Origin: Dermatophagoides farinae
Lineage: Eukaryota; Arthropoda; Arachnida; Sarcoptiformes; Pyroglyphidae
DNA: 64,000 nucleotides
Assembly: GCF_024713945.1 (NCBI RefSeq)
Contig: NC_134681.1
Span: forward strand, 1,116,001-1,180,000
Direction: 5' to 3'
The notes beneath the pieces are model-generated. The model was not told the DNA's origin. It searched no databases and saw nothing but the letters and a program-made list of their open reading frames with translations. A program made the position numbers and the translations under genes. Position 1 is the stretch's first letter. Every line of letters starts with the position of its first letter. Below, piece by piece: positions 25,992 to 36,353 of the stretch.

Positions 25992-26449
25992 GAATTCAAA
26001 AGAAATTACCGATATAGGTAAATATTCGTGATTTCCAAAATTCTTCACAAAACAAAACAAAAATTTTTCGTTGAAAAAAATTTCAATAATTTCCACGTGG
26101 TTTTCACACAATACTTGAAATGAGATGAGATGAGAGAGAGAGAGAGAGAGAGATCGTACGATGATCGTTGAATTTTCGTTGGAATTAGTAAGCATATCAC
26201 TCATGAAAGAAAGAAAGAGCGGGAAAAGGGGAGTAGGGGTATAAAATTATAGAGATTTGATTTAGACCACAAAGAAAGATAGAAAGTAAAAGAAAAATGA
26301 ATAGTGATCTAAATCGGTTCCCTAACTGAAATAGTATAAAACCCGACGGACTGTTCAAAGATACCGTAATCGCTTTTACACAAAAAAAAAAACAAATAAC
26401 AAATACATTAAACAAAAACAAATTAAATAATTACATCAATAATAAATTA

Positions 26450-27982
26450 TTATCTTCGTGTTGCAAGTTGGTAATGTTCCATTGCGACACGTCGATAATT
26501 TTGATGCGTAAAGTGTTGAATACAACATATAATAAACAAAAATATTGTTATTATTACAATAACAATAGTAACAATATAAAATAAATTCGAATGCAGAAAA
26601 TTATTTACAAGTTGTTCAACCAAGTGTTTTTCCTTTTCGACCATTGATGTTAAATCATGAAGATTCATTGATGAATTAAATGAATTGAACATTTTGATGA
26701 CAAGAATTTCATTCAATTCATCATGAAGGTTTTGCCAAGAATTGATTCTAATTGTTGGAAATGTTACCGTTTGACCATTAATCGTTAAATTTTGACCACG
26801 CTTCATACGATAAACTTGATTCTTACATGGAAACGTTGACCCATGAACCGTTATGTTTTGCATATAACAATAGAAATACACAAAACTATCATCACTTTTA
26901 ATCTGCACTATCTCCTCTGGAGTAATGAGATCCTTCTTCATACAACGGTAAGGTTTCCATGTAGCCTTTACATAATTAATATTCTCTTTGCAGTCAATCG
27001 AATGGAAGATTAATGGTGACTGGTAATCATTAATTGGATCGAACGTAATATCTCTTACACATTTTGATTCTTTGTTGATAACAGCATACTTGGGACCAGA
27101 ATATGTCGTAATACACAAATTATCCTTATTCGTCTGATCTGGAGCCACAATATGAAACGGATCAGCCCGAATAATATCATATTTTGGATCTATCTTCACC
27201 GTATTTACATTCAGCTGTAAGCGGCTATCCAATGGTGATTCCATAGATCTAAAATAACATTTCTCGAAATGCCACAAATCAGATGGACAATGTTCACAAA
27301 TTGAAATATTAGGGAACAATTGTTGAAATGATATTGGCAACGATGAATCAGCAATAAATGCTTCGTTGATAATTTGTTCAGCCTGAAGAAATCTGGCACT
27401 AAGTATAGATGTTAAGAAACGATTTTCAGAAACATGTTTAATTTGATCAATTTGATGTTGCATATTAATCAATTCATGAACCACTTTTTCATGAATCTGT
27501 TGGTCTAATTTTGAAATTTCTATCTCTGTCAATGAATGATCAGAGATCCCAATCTGGCTTTTGACATAAGAACCAAACATCACTGATGCTATGACGATGA
27601 TTGATGTAAACACTACACCAGACACAAATGACACAATATCACGTCGAGGTTTAGATGAACTTTGAAAAGGACCACACTTTTTATGCATCATTTCTTTTAC
27701 AAGCTTGTTGTATAACTTCTCACACGTTTCCTTTTCAAATTTATAGTTAAAACCATTTGAGATATTAGTTGGATTTAAAAACGACGATTTGATCACCTCA
27801 CATGGTGGTTTGAGATGAATGTCAATTTGTGCATTAACATAGTCGGTAGCAACACGATGTTTTGATCTTCTCCAAATTAACGGAAACACTGGCGAATTAA
27901 TCTGCGATTCTGAGAGGATGGGGAAAAATATAATGCTGATTAAATTAATACAGCAAAATATTTGATGGAGTTTTTTATACAT
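26450..27982 (-). CDS. env: Retroelement envelope-like glycoprotein, 510 aa, intact
   Basis: Starts at an ATG 139 bases after the gag-pol stop; stop TAA at 26450-26452. Layout: N-terminal hydrophobic signal (about residues 7-22); a dibasic site KPRR at about 111-114; a Gly/Val/Ile-rich hydrophobic segment right after it (about 116-138); a heptad-like helix (about 148-190); a Cys-rich middle with several N-glycosylation motifs; a membrane anchor near the C-terminus (about 460-485); and a short tail. Cleavage site, hydrophobic peptide, coiled coil and anchor is the plan of class I fusion proteins, as in errantivirus and baculovirus F-type envelopes. The sequence itself is not close enough for me to name a family. 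Expression would normally need a spliced subgenomic RNA; the junctions are not identified. Confidence 0.8.
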   Translation of the reverse strand: MYKKLHQIFCCINLISIIFFPILSESQINSPVFPLIWRRSKHRVATDYVNAQIDIHLKPPCEVIKSSFLNPTNISNGFNYKFEKETCEKLYNKLVKEMMHKKCGPFQSSSKPRRDIVSFVSGVVFTSIIVIASVMFGSYVKSQIGISDHSLTEIEISKLDQQIHEKVVHELINMQHQIDQIKHVSENRFLTSILSARFLQAEQIINEAFIADSSLPISFQQLFPNISICEHCPSDLWHFEKCYFRSMESPLDSRLQLNVNTVKIDPKYDIIRADPFHIVAPDQTNKDNLCITTYSGPKYAVINKESKCVRDITFDPINDYQSPLIFHSIDCKENINYVKATWKPYRCMKKDLITPEEIVQIKSDDSFVYFYCYMQNITVHGSTFPCKNQVYRMKRGQNLTINGQTVTFPTIRINSWQNLHDELNEILVIKMFNSFNSSMNLHDLTSMVEKEKHLVEQLVNNFLHSNLFYIVTIVIVIITIFLFIICCIQHFTHQNYRRVAMEHYQLATRR

Positions 27983-28120
27983 AGTTCGATTACAATGTTC
28001 ACAACGGATGAAATATTGATAAAATTTTAGTTGGTGTTCACTTTAACTGTTTATGATGTTATTGTTCAGTATTATATTAATTATACTGGGACGAAGATTG
28101 ATTCATACAATGGTAGGTGT

Positions 28121-31100
28121 TTATGATGGCGAATAGCTGATTCGTGGACGACGTTGTCGTTGGGAACGTCGAGATAGAATCTGGTTAGAATTCAAAGTAG
28201 ATGCTGAAGATCTAAGTGGAATTACAGGAATTAAAGCTGATACAGAATTTCTTTCATTAAAATTCTCTTCCATCTCTGTTTGCTCTAACTGTAGGTCTTC
28301 TTCTTCTACATCTGATTCTTCAGTATCTAACACTTGTGCATTTGCCGGTTTAAGATTTTCTATGTGAACAATAGCTTCATGATTATCAACTGATATTCCA
28401 TATACTACAGAAGAATATCTTGTAATGATTTCAAATGGACCTTCATATCTAGGATCTAACTTTCTTCTATTTAATTCATCTGCAATTTTAGCAAATACCC
28501 AATCTCCTGGTTCAAACTGTTTATCAACTCTTCTTCGATCATAATATCTTTTATTACGATTATGATCTTGACATGATCGTTCATATGCCATCATTCTTGC
28601 TTCAATCAGATCCTCCCCAAGATAATATTCATCAGGATCTTCACCACTCATTAGAAAACTTGGAGCATACCGAGTAACAGTATGTATTGTTGAATTATAT
28701 TCAACCAAAGTTTCCATAGCAAGTCTTGCCCAAGATCGGTTTGGCATAGATAACTTTTTACACCTCAATCTTTCAACCACAGTTTGAACAAATCTTTCAA
28801 TCATTCCGTTACTAGAAGGATGTGTAACTGGAATATAAATTATTTGAGTATTATTTAGCAATAAGAATTCTCTAAAACTTGAGGAATTCAATGCAGGATA
28901 CCTATCACAAACAATATGTTGTGGATGTCCATCTTGAGAGATTTTATTATATAGTTGTTGAAAATCACTCACGTTTTGGGTTTTAGAAGTGATTCCCCAA
29001 ACGTATCTAGAAAATGAATCAATTGCCACATGAAAATATCTTAATTGAGAAAATGATTCTCTAAAACCTCCAATAGTATCAATATGAATGAATCTAAATG
29101 GTTCATCTGCCGGGCCAAGATGGTGAAGTAACCCCATCTTTTTCCTAGGCTTCTTTGCTTGTAAACAAATCTCACACTGTCTAATACAATTTTGAATAAA
29201 CCTGTTCTGATTAGAATTATAATATTTTTGTGAAAAATGAAGAGCTGTTTGTTTTTGACCAATATGTCCTTGTTCCTCATGATACCTCTTAACAATTTCA
29301 ATCGCTATATTATCAGGAAGATAATATCGTCTTCTACTACCCGTATATTTAACATAACAACCGTTAAATAATACACACCCTGGAGGGATAACCGGAATAT
29401 TGGCATGAATATCAGAAATCTCTTGAAGTGTAAGCAGATTTACTTCAAAATTAGGATTTCTAGAAAGAAAATCAGCTTCAACATTTTCACTACCAGGAAC
29501 ATATTCAATCTTAAAATTGTACTGGCTTAACCTTAATGCCCAATTTAAGATTCTAGTGTTGGGTTTTGAAATTGAATTGATGTACTTCAATGGTTTATGA
29601 TCAGTTCGAATTAAGAACTCTTTTCCATACAGATAATGATGCCAGTAAGCAATCGACTCAACAATTGCTAAGCATTCTTTTTCTGTGGCAGAATAGTTAA
29701 CTTGGTAAGGTAGTAATTTCCGTGAAAAATATCCCACAGTAACCATATCTTGATCATCATCTAATTCAGTATCTTTTTGTTTAAGGACAGCTCCAATACC
29801 AACATTAGAAGCATCTGTAATAAGAATTACAGCTTTTGATGGATCAAAGATGTGCAATACAAGATCAGATGATAGAACTTCAATTACTTTATTAAATGCT
29901 GTTTCAGCTAACGCTGTCCAATTGAAGGCCTGATCTTTCTTCAATAATTCATATAATGGTGTTAATAATTCCGTTTTATTTGGAATGAATCGTTGATAAA
30001 AACCAATTTTACCAAGAAACCTTCTAAGAGATTTAAGATCTTTAGGTGGAGGAAAATCGACAATTGCTTGTTTATTACTTTTAAGAGGTCTTATTGTATT
30101 GAACGATATTTGATGTCCTAAATAACAAACTTCTGGTAAACCAAATTTACATTTTGAAAGCTTCAAAATGATATTATTGTTTTTCAATACCAAAAATAAC
30201 TTTCCCAGATGTTCAACGTGCTCATTGAAATCTCTGGAAAACACAATTATATCATCTATATAATTATGAGCAAAATCCGTCAACTTATTATGTTTCAGGA
30301 TATTATACACTATTCTTTGAAAAATTGCTGGTGCATTCTTTAATCCAAAAGGCATGACATTCCACTCAAAGTGTTCCGTCATAGTAGAGAATGCAGTTTT
30401 ATGTTTATCACTTTCCTCTATTGGAATGTGATGAAAACCGGAAGCAATATCAAAGGTAGAAAAGACTGAGGAATTTAACATTCTATCCTCTATGTCTTGT
30501 ATTAATGGCATTGGATAACATTCAGTTATTGTTATATCATTCAACTTCCTAAAATCAACACAAAGACGTGTTTTCTTACCATCATCCTTTTTATCGACTA
30601 AAACCACCGGAAAAGAATAATTCGAAGTAGATGGTCTGATCAATTCTTTCTCAAGTAAAACCTTGATTTGATCATCAACCTTTTTCTGATCTACCGGAGA
30701 TATACGGTAGGGTCTTAAATTGATTGGTACTTCATTCACCAAGTTAATTCGGCAGGTGTCTATGCTAATTGAACCAATTTCACCAGAATTAGTGAATACC
30801 ATATTAAATTTTAAAATCAATTTTTTTAATGGATCATCAATTTGAGATAAATCATGTAATTCTATTACATTAGCAGAAGGAGATCTTGGAATTGTTCTAA
30901 TCATATCTATTGGAACTACTCTATTTTCCAATAATTGATTTATTTTACCTCCAGGAATTCTCATTAATTTGAATCGATCAATGAGATCTAACCCAATAAT
31001 AATGTAATGAGCTTGAGGTAAGATATAAAATTGATGCTCCTCTGAAAGCTGACCAATCTTAGTTCTTAAGATTGCCTTTCCCATCAATGATGTCCATGTT

Positions 31101-33079
31101 ACCGCTTGTCTAACTAGATTATCACAAGGTTCAGGAGTAATTTGTAAAACATCACAAATATCACAGCTAATAAAAGAATGTGTTGCACCAGTATCATATA
31201 ACCCTTCAAATTCTTTACCGTTCAATGTAATCTTAATCTTTTCTATCATAGTTGGAGTAGAAACCATCATGTTAGTAATTGGGTTGGTATTATTATCCCT
31301 AGTATAACAAATGGATGTATTATGCCTACCATTACAAGTTCTACAAGTAAAAGTATTCCTACATTCATTTATCATATGAGCCATAGAAAAACATCTCAAG
31401 CATCTTTTTAAACTATTTAGAATCCTAATCTTTTCTCTACTAGGTCTGGGGCATTGAGTTGGAATATGATTTCCTTTACAGAAAAAACATTGTTTAACAC
31501 CAGTTGTACCAGCTGAGGATTGATTAGTTCTATTATTATTATTATAATTATTAGATGTTGAAGGGGTGTTATAAGTTATACTTGGTAATTGACTATTTGG
31601 ATAAGTAATAGCCGGTAATGCTTGTCTAGTTTGTGCTCTATTACTAAACCTATTCCTGTTCTGAAATAATGTCCTTCTGAACGGATTTGGTTGATTGTAA
31701 CTATTCCTATTTGGAACATTTCTAGTTCTAACAAATGTTTCCTGTTTGGGCCTATTCAAATTCATCATGCTATCTGTTCGACATAAAATAATTCTTTGCT
31801 GTTCAGACTGCTCTATATATGAATTTAAGTCATTCAAATACTTGCTAATGGTTAGATCTGAACCAAATCTTTGCATAATATTTGTAACTGCACCGTCAGG
31901 GAATTTCGCTGCTATAGTATAAAAGAAGTCAGTTTCTAGAAATGACCTATTGTTACCACTGGTTGCTAATGTGTTATACACATCTTTTATCACAGCAAGA
32001 TTGCTGCGCATGATATCCGTTTGATGCCAATGTTCTGCTCTAGGCAACGCTTCTACCTTGGATTTCAACTTCTGTTGTAATGGAAATGAAGCTGAATAGT
32101 ATCTAGTTAAAATATTATACGCCTGATGATATTGTGGGCCATCGATTCCAGCTATTAGTCCAAGAGAGAAAGGATCTAGTTTCTCTCTTAACAGCAATAA
32201 TTTGCCCGCATCTTCAGCATCAGTTTGATGTATAAACTGATTGAATGCGTTGATGAAAGTATGAAAGTTTTCAAACTTACCATCAAATTTTTGGACTTTA
32301 TCTGCCCATTTCATATTAAAAGATTTTCTAAAAACTGGTTCCATACCTGGTCTAACAAATTCAGACTGTGTCTGACCAGATGTTGATGGAAATGTATAAC
32401 CAGATGTAAATGGATTGATAGTCGAATGGACTATTGGAATCTCATGATTATTAGAAAACGTAACACCTGGTTGTTCAGGGAATTTGAAATCTAATTTCTT
32501 AATCACCTTTGGTGTCATAAAATCTAAAATATTGGGAGATGAAAATAATCTAGAAACGGATGGTCTAGCAGAATCATCTATCGTAAATGGCGCAGTAATT
32601 GGTGTTTTAATCATATCCGAGTGAGTAGTTCTTACAGTAGATGTAAAAACTGTAGTAATCGGATCCGTTAATTCTGGGTTTTCTCCAAAATGACTTGGTG
32701 ATACTGACCTAGTCAAAGGAATAGAGGTAACCCGAGTACCGTCATCATCAGCGGTCCTTATCGGTACTGAGAAAGATCTTTTAACAGATCTAGACTCTAG
32801 ATTAGAAACTAAATCTGCTATAATATGCAAACAGGAGGTGGCCAATTCACGTTTTGGGAGACCCGACTTTCCTTCTTTCTCCCATTTCTCAACTTGTGCC
32901 ATGGTGTCGACAATCATGACACGAAACTCTTTCAGTTGGACATACACCTGCTGCATACGACCGCTGTCCAGTTCTCCAGCGATCTCTTTCTGCAATTCCG
33001 ATAAGGCTGTGAATACGTAGTCAACCTTCGCCTTGGCAGTCTTAATAAGATCACGAGTCGATGATCTTGTTGTGGCCAT
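28121..33079 (-). CDS. gag-pol: Retroelement Gag-Pol polyprotein, 1652 aa, single open frame
   Basis: Order by residue: Gag capsid-like region (about 255-435, similar in layout to the DUF1759 Gag of BEL/Pao elements); three CxxCx3Hx4C-type knuckles (about 531-591), the third of form CRTCNGRHNTSIC; aspartic protease with DTG at about 629-631; reverse transcriptase with YIDD at about 940-943; RNase H (ITDAS about 1087, TDHKP about 1159); integrase with an HHCC finger (about 1267-1305) and catalytic D1334, D1392, E1428, the last pair 35 residues apart; a GPF motif near 1547. Protease-RT-RNase H-integrase is the Ty3/gypsy order. Gag and Pol are fused in one frame without frameshift or stop, so protein ratio must be set after translation. 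No disabling change seen; likely active until recently. Confidence 0.95.
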   Translation of the reverse strand: MATTRSSTRDLIKTAKAKVDYVFTALSELQKEIAGELDSGRMQQVYVQLKEFRVMIVDTMAQVEKWEKEGKSGLPKRELATSCLHIIADLVSNLESRSVKRSFSVPIRTADDDGTRVTSIPLTRSVSPSHFGENPELTDPITTVFTSTVRTTHSDMIKTPITAPFTIDDSARPSVSRLFSSPNILDFMTPKVIKKLDFKFPEQPGVTFSNNHEIPIVHSTINPFTSGYTFPSTSGQTQSEFVRPGMEPVFRKSFNMKWADKVQKFDGKFENFHTFINAFNQFIHQTDAEDAGKLLLLREKLDPFSLGLIAGIDGPQYHQAYNILTRYYSASFPLQQKLKSKVEALPRAEHWHQTDIMRSNLAVIKDVYNTLATSGNNRSFLETDFFYTIAAKFPDGAVTNIMQRFGSDLTISKYLNDLNSYIEQSEQQRIILCRTDSMMNLNRPKQETFVRTRNVPNRNSYNQPNPFRRTLFQNRNRFSNRAQTRQALPAITYPNSQLPSITYNTPSTSNNYNNNNRTNQSSAGTTGVKQCFFCKGNHIPTQCPRPSREKIRILNSLKRCLRCFSMAHMINECRNTFTCRTCNGRHNTSICYTRDNNTNPITNMMVSTPTMIEKIKITLNGKEFEGLYDTGATHSFISCDICDVLQITPEPCDNLVRQAVTWTSLMGKAILRTKIGQLSEEHQFYILPQAHYIIIGLDLIDRFKLMRIPGGKINQLLENRVVPIDMIRTIPRSPSANVIELHDLSQIDDPLKKLILKFNMVFTNSGEIGSISIDTCRINLVNEVPINLRPYRISPVDQKKVDDQIKVLLEKELIRPSTSNYSFPVVLVDKKDDGKKTRLCVDFRKLNDITITECYPMPLIQDIEDRMLNSSVFSTFDIASGFHHIPIEESDKHKTAFSTMTEHFEWNVMPFGLKNAPAIFQRIVYNILKHNKLTDFAHNYIDDIIVFSRDFNEHVEHLGKLFLVLKNNNIILKLSKCKFGLPEVCYLGHQISFNTIRPLKSNKQAIVDFPPPKDLKSLRRFLGKIGFYQRFIPNKTELLTPLYELLKKDQAFNWTALAETAFNKVIEVLSSDLVLHIFDPSKAVILITDASNVGIGAVLKQKDTELDDDQDMVTVGYFSRKLLPYQVNYSATEKECLAIVESIAYWHHYLYGKEFLIRTDHKPLKYINSISKPNTRILNWALRLSQYNFKIEYVPGSENVEADFLSRNPNFEVNLLTLQEISDIHANIPVIPPGCVLFNGCYVKYTGSRRRYYLPDNIAIEIVKRYHEEQGHIGQKQTALHFSQKYYNSNQNRFIQNCIRQCEICLQAKKPRKKMGLLHHLGPADEPFRFIHIDTIGGFRESFSQLRYFHVAIDSFSRYVWGITSKTQNVSDFQQLYNKISQDGHPQHIVCDRYPALNSSSFREFLLLNNTQIIYIPVTHPSSNGMIERFVQTVVERLRCKKLSMPNRSWARLAMETLVEYNSTIHTVTRYAPSFLMSGEDPDEYYLGEDLIEARMMAYERSCQDHNRNKRYYDRRRVDKQFEPGDWVFAKIADELNRRKLDPRYEGPFEIITRYSSVVYGISVDNHEAIVHIENLKPANAQVLDTEESDVEEEDLQLEQTEMEENFNERNSVSALIPVIPLRSSASTLNSNQILSRRSQRQRRPRISYSPS

Positions 33080-33384
33080 TTTGGAATAAATAATAATAAA
33101 AGAAACTAAATTTAAATAATAAGACTTACCAAGTGAAGTTTTATGGCGTCAGAATAAATAATAATTGGACTCGAAAAATACAATACACGTGTATAAAATA
33201 AACCACAGTAAATGGTCTTGACGCTATGTTTGAATGATTAATGTGTGTTGCAATATTTGGAGTTAACGTTGATATAGCAACAGCTCACAAAGAAAATACT
33301 GGAAAAACGTTCGTCTTTTAAGTATTATTACTTCTCAGACAACAGAATAAGATCCAAATAGAAATTAGACTTATCCTGTTGGCT

Positions 33385-33956
33385 TGTAAGACTGGGCGGA
33401 AAGTTTCCTTACCAGAATTTTGCAACTAGGTCGAGTTGGTTGAGAATGATAATATTACTTACTATTTAGGCCACAAGAGTCGCGTTTTATCCAGAATTTA
33501 CTTGACTGAAGGTGATCACATTAAACGCAATCAAACTTAAATAAATGACACGTAACACACGTACTTTGACAAAAACAATTTTATTAAAAATGAATAAAGA
33601 AAAGAAATTTTGATTATTATTATGATGATGATTTTGGCGAATTTACGGATCCCAATGATCAATCTGTCCATGGTTTATATACGAAAGAAACAAGGAAATA
33701 AAATTTAGAAAAATGCAAAATTATAAAACAAAAGAAAAGAAAAATAAGAAAAGTAAGAGAAAGGAAAAATGATGAACTTTCGACCTGAGATAATCTATTT
33801 CCGCATTGACAAGATCTCAGAAAATCTTAATTAATTGATGTTAATTAATCACTTTCAACTTCAATCCACTTCCGCGTTCGCCACTTCGACCCAGATCAGA
33901 TGACCCACAATAGCGAGTGATTAAAGAAAGTTAGGTGTGGATGCTTGGCCATTACA
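33385..33956 (-). repeat. 5' LTR of the retroelement
   Basis: 572 bp. On the minus strand it carries a TATA box (TATATAAA at 33681-33674) and, about 95 bases later, AATAAA at 33585-33580. This places U3, R and U5 in the expected order and gives the element its own promoter and poly(A) signal. A leader of about 305 bases separates it from the gag ATG. Confidence 0.95.
33674..33681 (-). promoter_or_regulatory. TATA box in the 5' LTR
   Basis: TATATAAA on the minus strand, 276 bases into the LTR. Transcription would start about 30 bases downstream, before the AATAAA at 33585. The same motif exists in the 3' LTR, where it could drive transcription into flanking host DNA toward lower coordinates. 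Confidence 0.6.
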
Positions 33957-34033
33957 TATATATGGAATGTAGTTATTGTTATATAATCAAACCGGCTGGG
34001 TCGATAAGTTTGTCTCTGCATATATCGATATGC

Positions 34034-34066
<33 letters not shown>

Positions 34067-36353
34067 TTGTTCTCATTTTTTTTTCTCAAGAAATGTTGAC
34101 CATTATTATGATAATTCTATTTTCGTATAAATGTCAATTTTCTTGTTGTCTCTCACTATTTCTAGTCGTTTCTTTGCTCCAAATTTGGTCATCCATATAA
34201 AACATGTATGTATATATTGCATGTATACATTCACCACTAATAATGTGATCAGCCTAGAAATATTCATGTTATCATTATGCTGTTGTTGTTGTTGTTGTTG
34301 TTGTTGTTGCTGTTATTATTGTTCACTTTGTAAGTATAGAGAAGAGAATAAAAAAAATATCTATGAATAGCCAAGGATATTCATTTGAATCCATATTTTT
34401 CTTTTTTACTTACGTAATTAGCAAAAAAAAAAAAAATATCTTCGAATATTAGAGAAACAACAACAAAAAAAATTTCTGCTGCCTTAGAAATGCTTGCATT
34501 GAATTACTAAGAAAAGTTACTTCACAAAATTCTTCATATTCATAAATTGATTCCATTCATATTTATTAAGATTTGTTTAAAAGTGCAATGCAGCGACAAG
34601 AATATTCTTGTTTGTTGCCTTTTGTTTGAATGGCCCAAATAAATTTTTTCTTATGTTTTTTTCTTTCTTTGTTCCCAAAAACCTACACACGCATACAAAT
34701 ACATGTGATACTTATCATCATCATTATATTAATGTCAAATAGTAATAGAAAAAAAAACTTAGGCCGAAACGAAAAAAAAGCCTGCAGGAGACTGTTTAAA
34801 TATATAAATATCGACTATCGAACATTTGTCAAAGATTATCGTAATGAAATGATCTCATACAAAAGATTGAACCTTAATTTCCTTTGAATAGCCTAGCATC
34901 GATCTACGTACATCAATCAAATTGATATATCATAACGCAAAACACAAGAAAGCATATTACAAAGTAGAGATGATGATGATGATGATGATGAAAAACTCAA
35001 ATTGATGTTTCCTTTGTGAAAAAATATCGATCGAATGTTTTTTTTTTGAATTCTGAATAAATCAAATAGTTGGTGTATATAAGATGGATGATGATTCTCA
35101 TTCTCATTTTTTATTTTATTTTTATTTTTTATTTTTTTTTTTGTTAAATTGAATTTGTTTGTTTGCTCGAATACAATTATGTTATGGAATGAATATATAT
35201 ATTACTTTTATGATGAAAAACAATGATTTATCATCACTGGATATTGTTAATATTGTTAATGGCGATTGCCACCAAACTAAATCCTCTTCCTCCTCCTCCT
35301 CATTTTTTTTTGGTTGTGTTTGATTATTTTCAAAATTTAATTTCAACATGCCAAAAAATTCTACGAATAGCGTAGGTGTTATTCCGGACGGACACATCAT
35401 TGGATCAAAAAGAGAATTGGTTTTTTTTTTGGATGGAAGAGAAAAAGATATCGAAATTGGTACACACACACACACAGGATAAACATCAGTAATTTTATTG
35501 TCTTTGCATATGTGTGTGTGTGTGTGTGTGTGTTTAGAAAAATAAAGAAAACACTAAGAAAAAAGATCAATTTGAAATTCGTTTCAAATTAATAATAAAG
35601 CAAGAAAATATCGATTGTTAAAATGAAGAATTTCTATGTTGAATAAATAGAAATTTTGTCAAGAATTTCTGTCTTCAAATCGAATTCGAATCCAAATATT
35701 ATGAAATAAGAATCTTTTAGATGATGATGATGATGATGATGATGGTCAATGAACCAGATAAAGATTATGTTCCCTGATGTGTTTGTTGTTGTGTGAATAA
35801 TTTGAACAAATATTCCAATGGACCGAAATTTCAATTCAATCGACCGCAAAGACAATAAAATAACAACAACAACAAGTCCTGTTTGTCGTCGTCGTCGTCG
35901 TTGTCGTTCTAACCTGATGGATTGATAGTGATCACATGAATGAAAATGTTTTGCAATATAGTGGAGGGTGTGTCTGAGCTTAATAAATTAAATATATAAT
36001 AAAAAAAAATCCATAGAATTGTCACTACAGTATATAAAGCCTGAAATATTCCATGTTGTTGATCCATTCTGGTTGATCGTTTAAATTAATCCGATGAGGA
36101 TTCAAGTATCGATATAACAACGAACAACAAAAAAAACAAATGAACCAATGATATTATGAAATCTCTCATTTAATTGTCATCCAAAGAATATTTGCACCCA
36201 TCACCAGCATCATCCTTATCGTCGTCATCATTAAATATCGATATATTATACGTTTTTTTTTCAATCATCATTAATAAAGAATATTCTTTTTTCTAGAATG
36301 ATAATCCCCTGAGCGCTTTTATTTATTTTTTTTTTGTTTGTTTGTTTGTTTGT
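33957..36353. other. Intergenic, microsatellite-rich
   Basis: The (TA)n insertion target of the retroelement is at its left edge. Holds (TG)n at 34040-34066 and 35510-35533, a TTG/CTG run at 34281-34316 and (ATG)n near 34970 and 35722. No gene seen. Confidence 0.55.

Larger units (their letters stand above)
23797..33956 (-). mobile_element. Complete LTR retroelement, 10.16 kb, env-bearing, Ty3/gypsy-type Pol
   Basis: Two 572-bp direct repeats (23797-24368 and 33385-33956) bound an internal region coding on the minus strand for gag-pol, an env-like protein and a further membrane-protein frame. LTRs begin TG and end CA. The flanks are (TA)n on both sides, so the target duplication (TATA or TATATA) cannot be sized exactly. 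A G-rich polypurine tract touches the 3' LTR. Only one difference between the LTRs was seen, and gag-pol and env are open throughout, so the insertion is recent. Gag looks BEL/Pao-like but Pol has the gypsy domain order. No TGG-type primer-binding site follows the 5' LTR. Confidence 0.95.
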
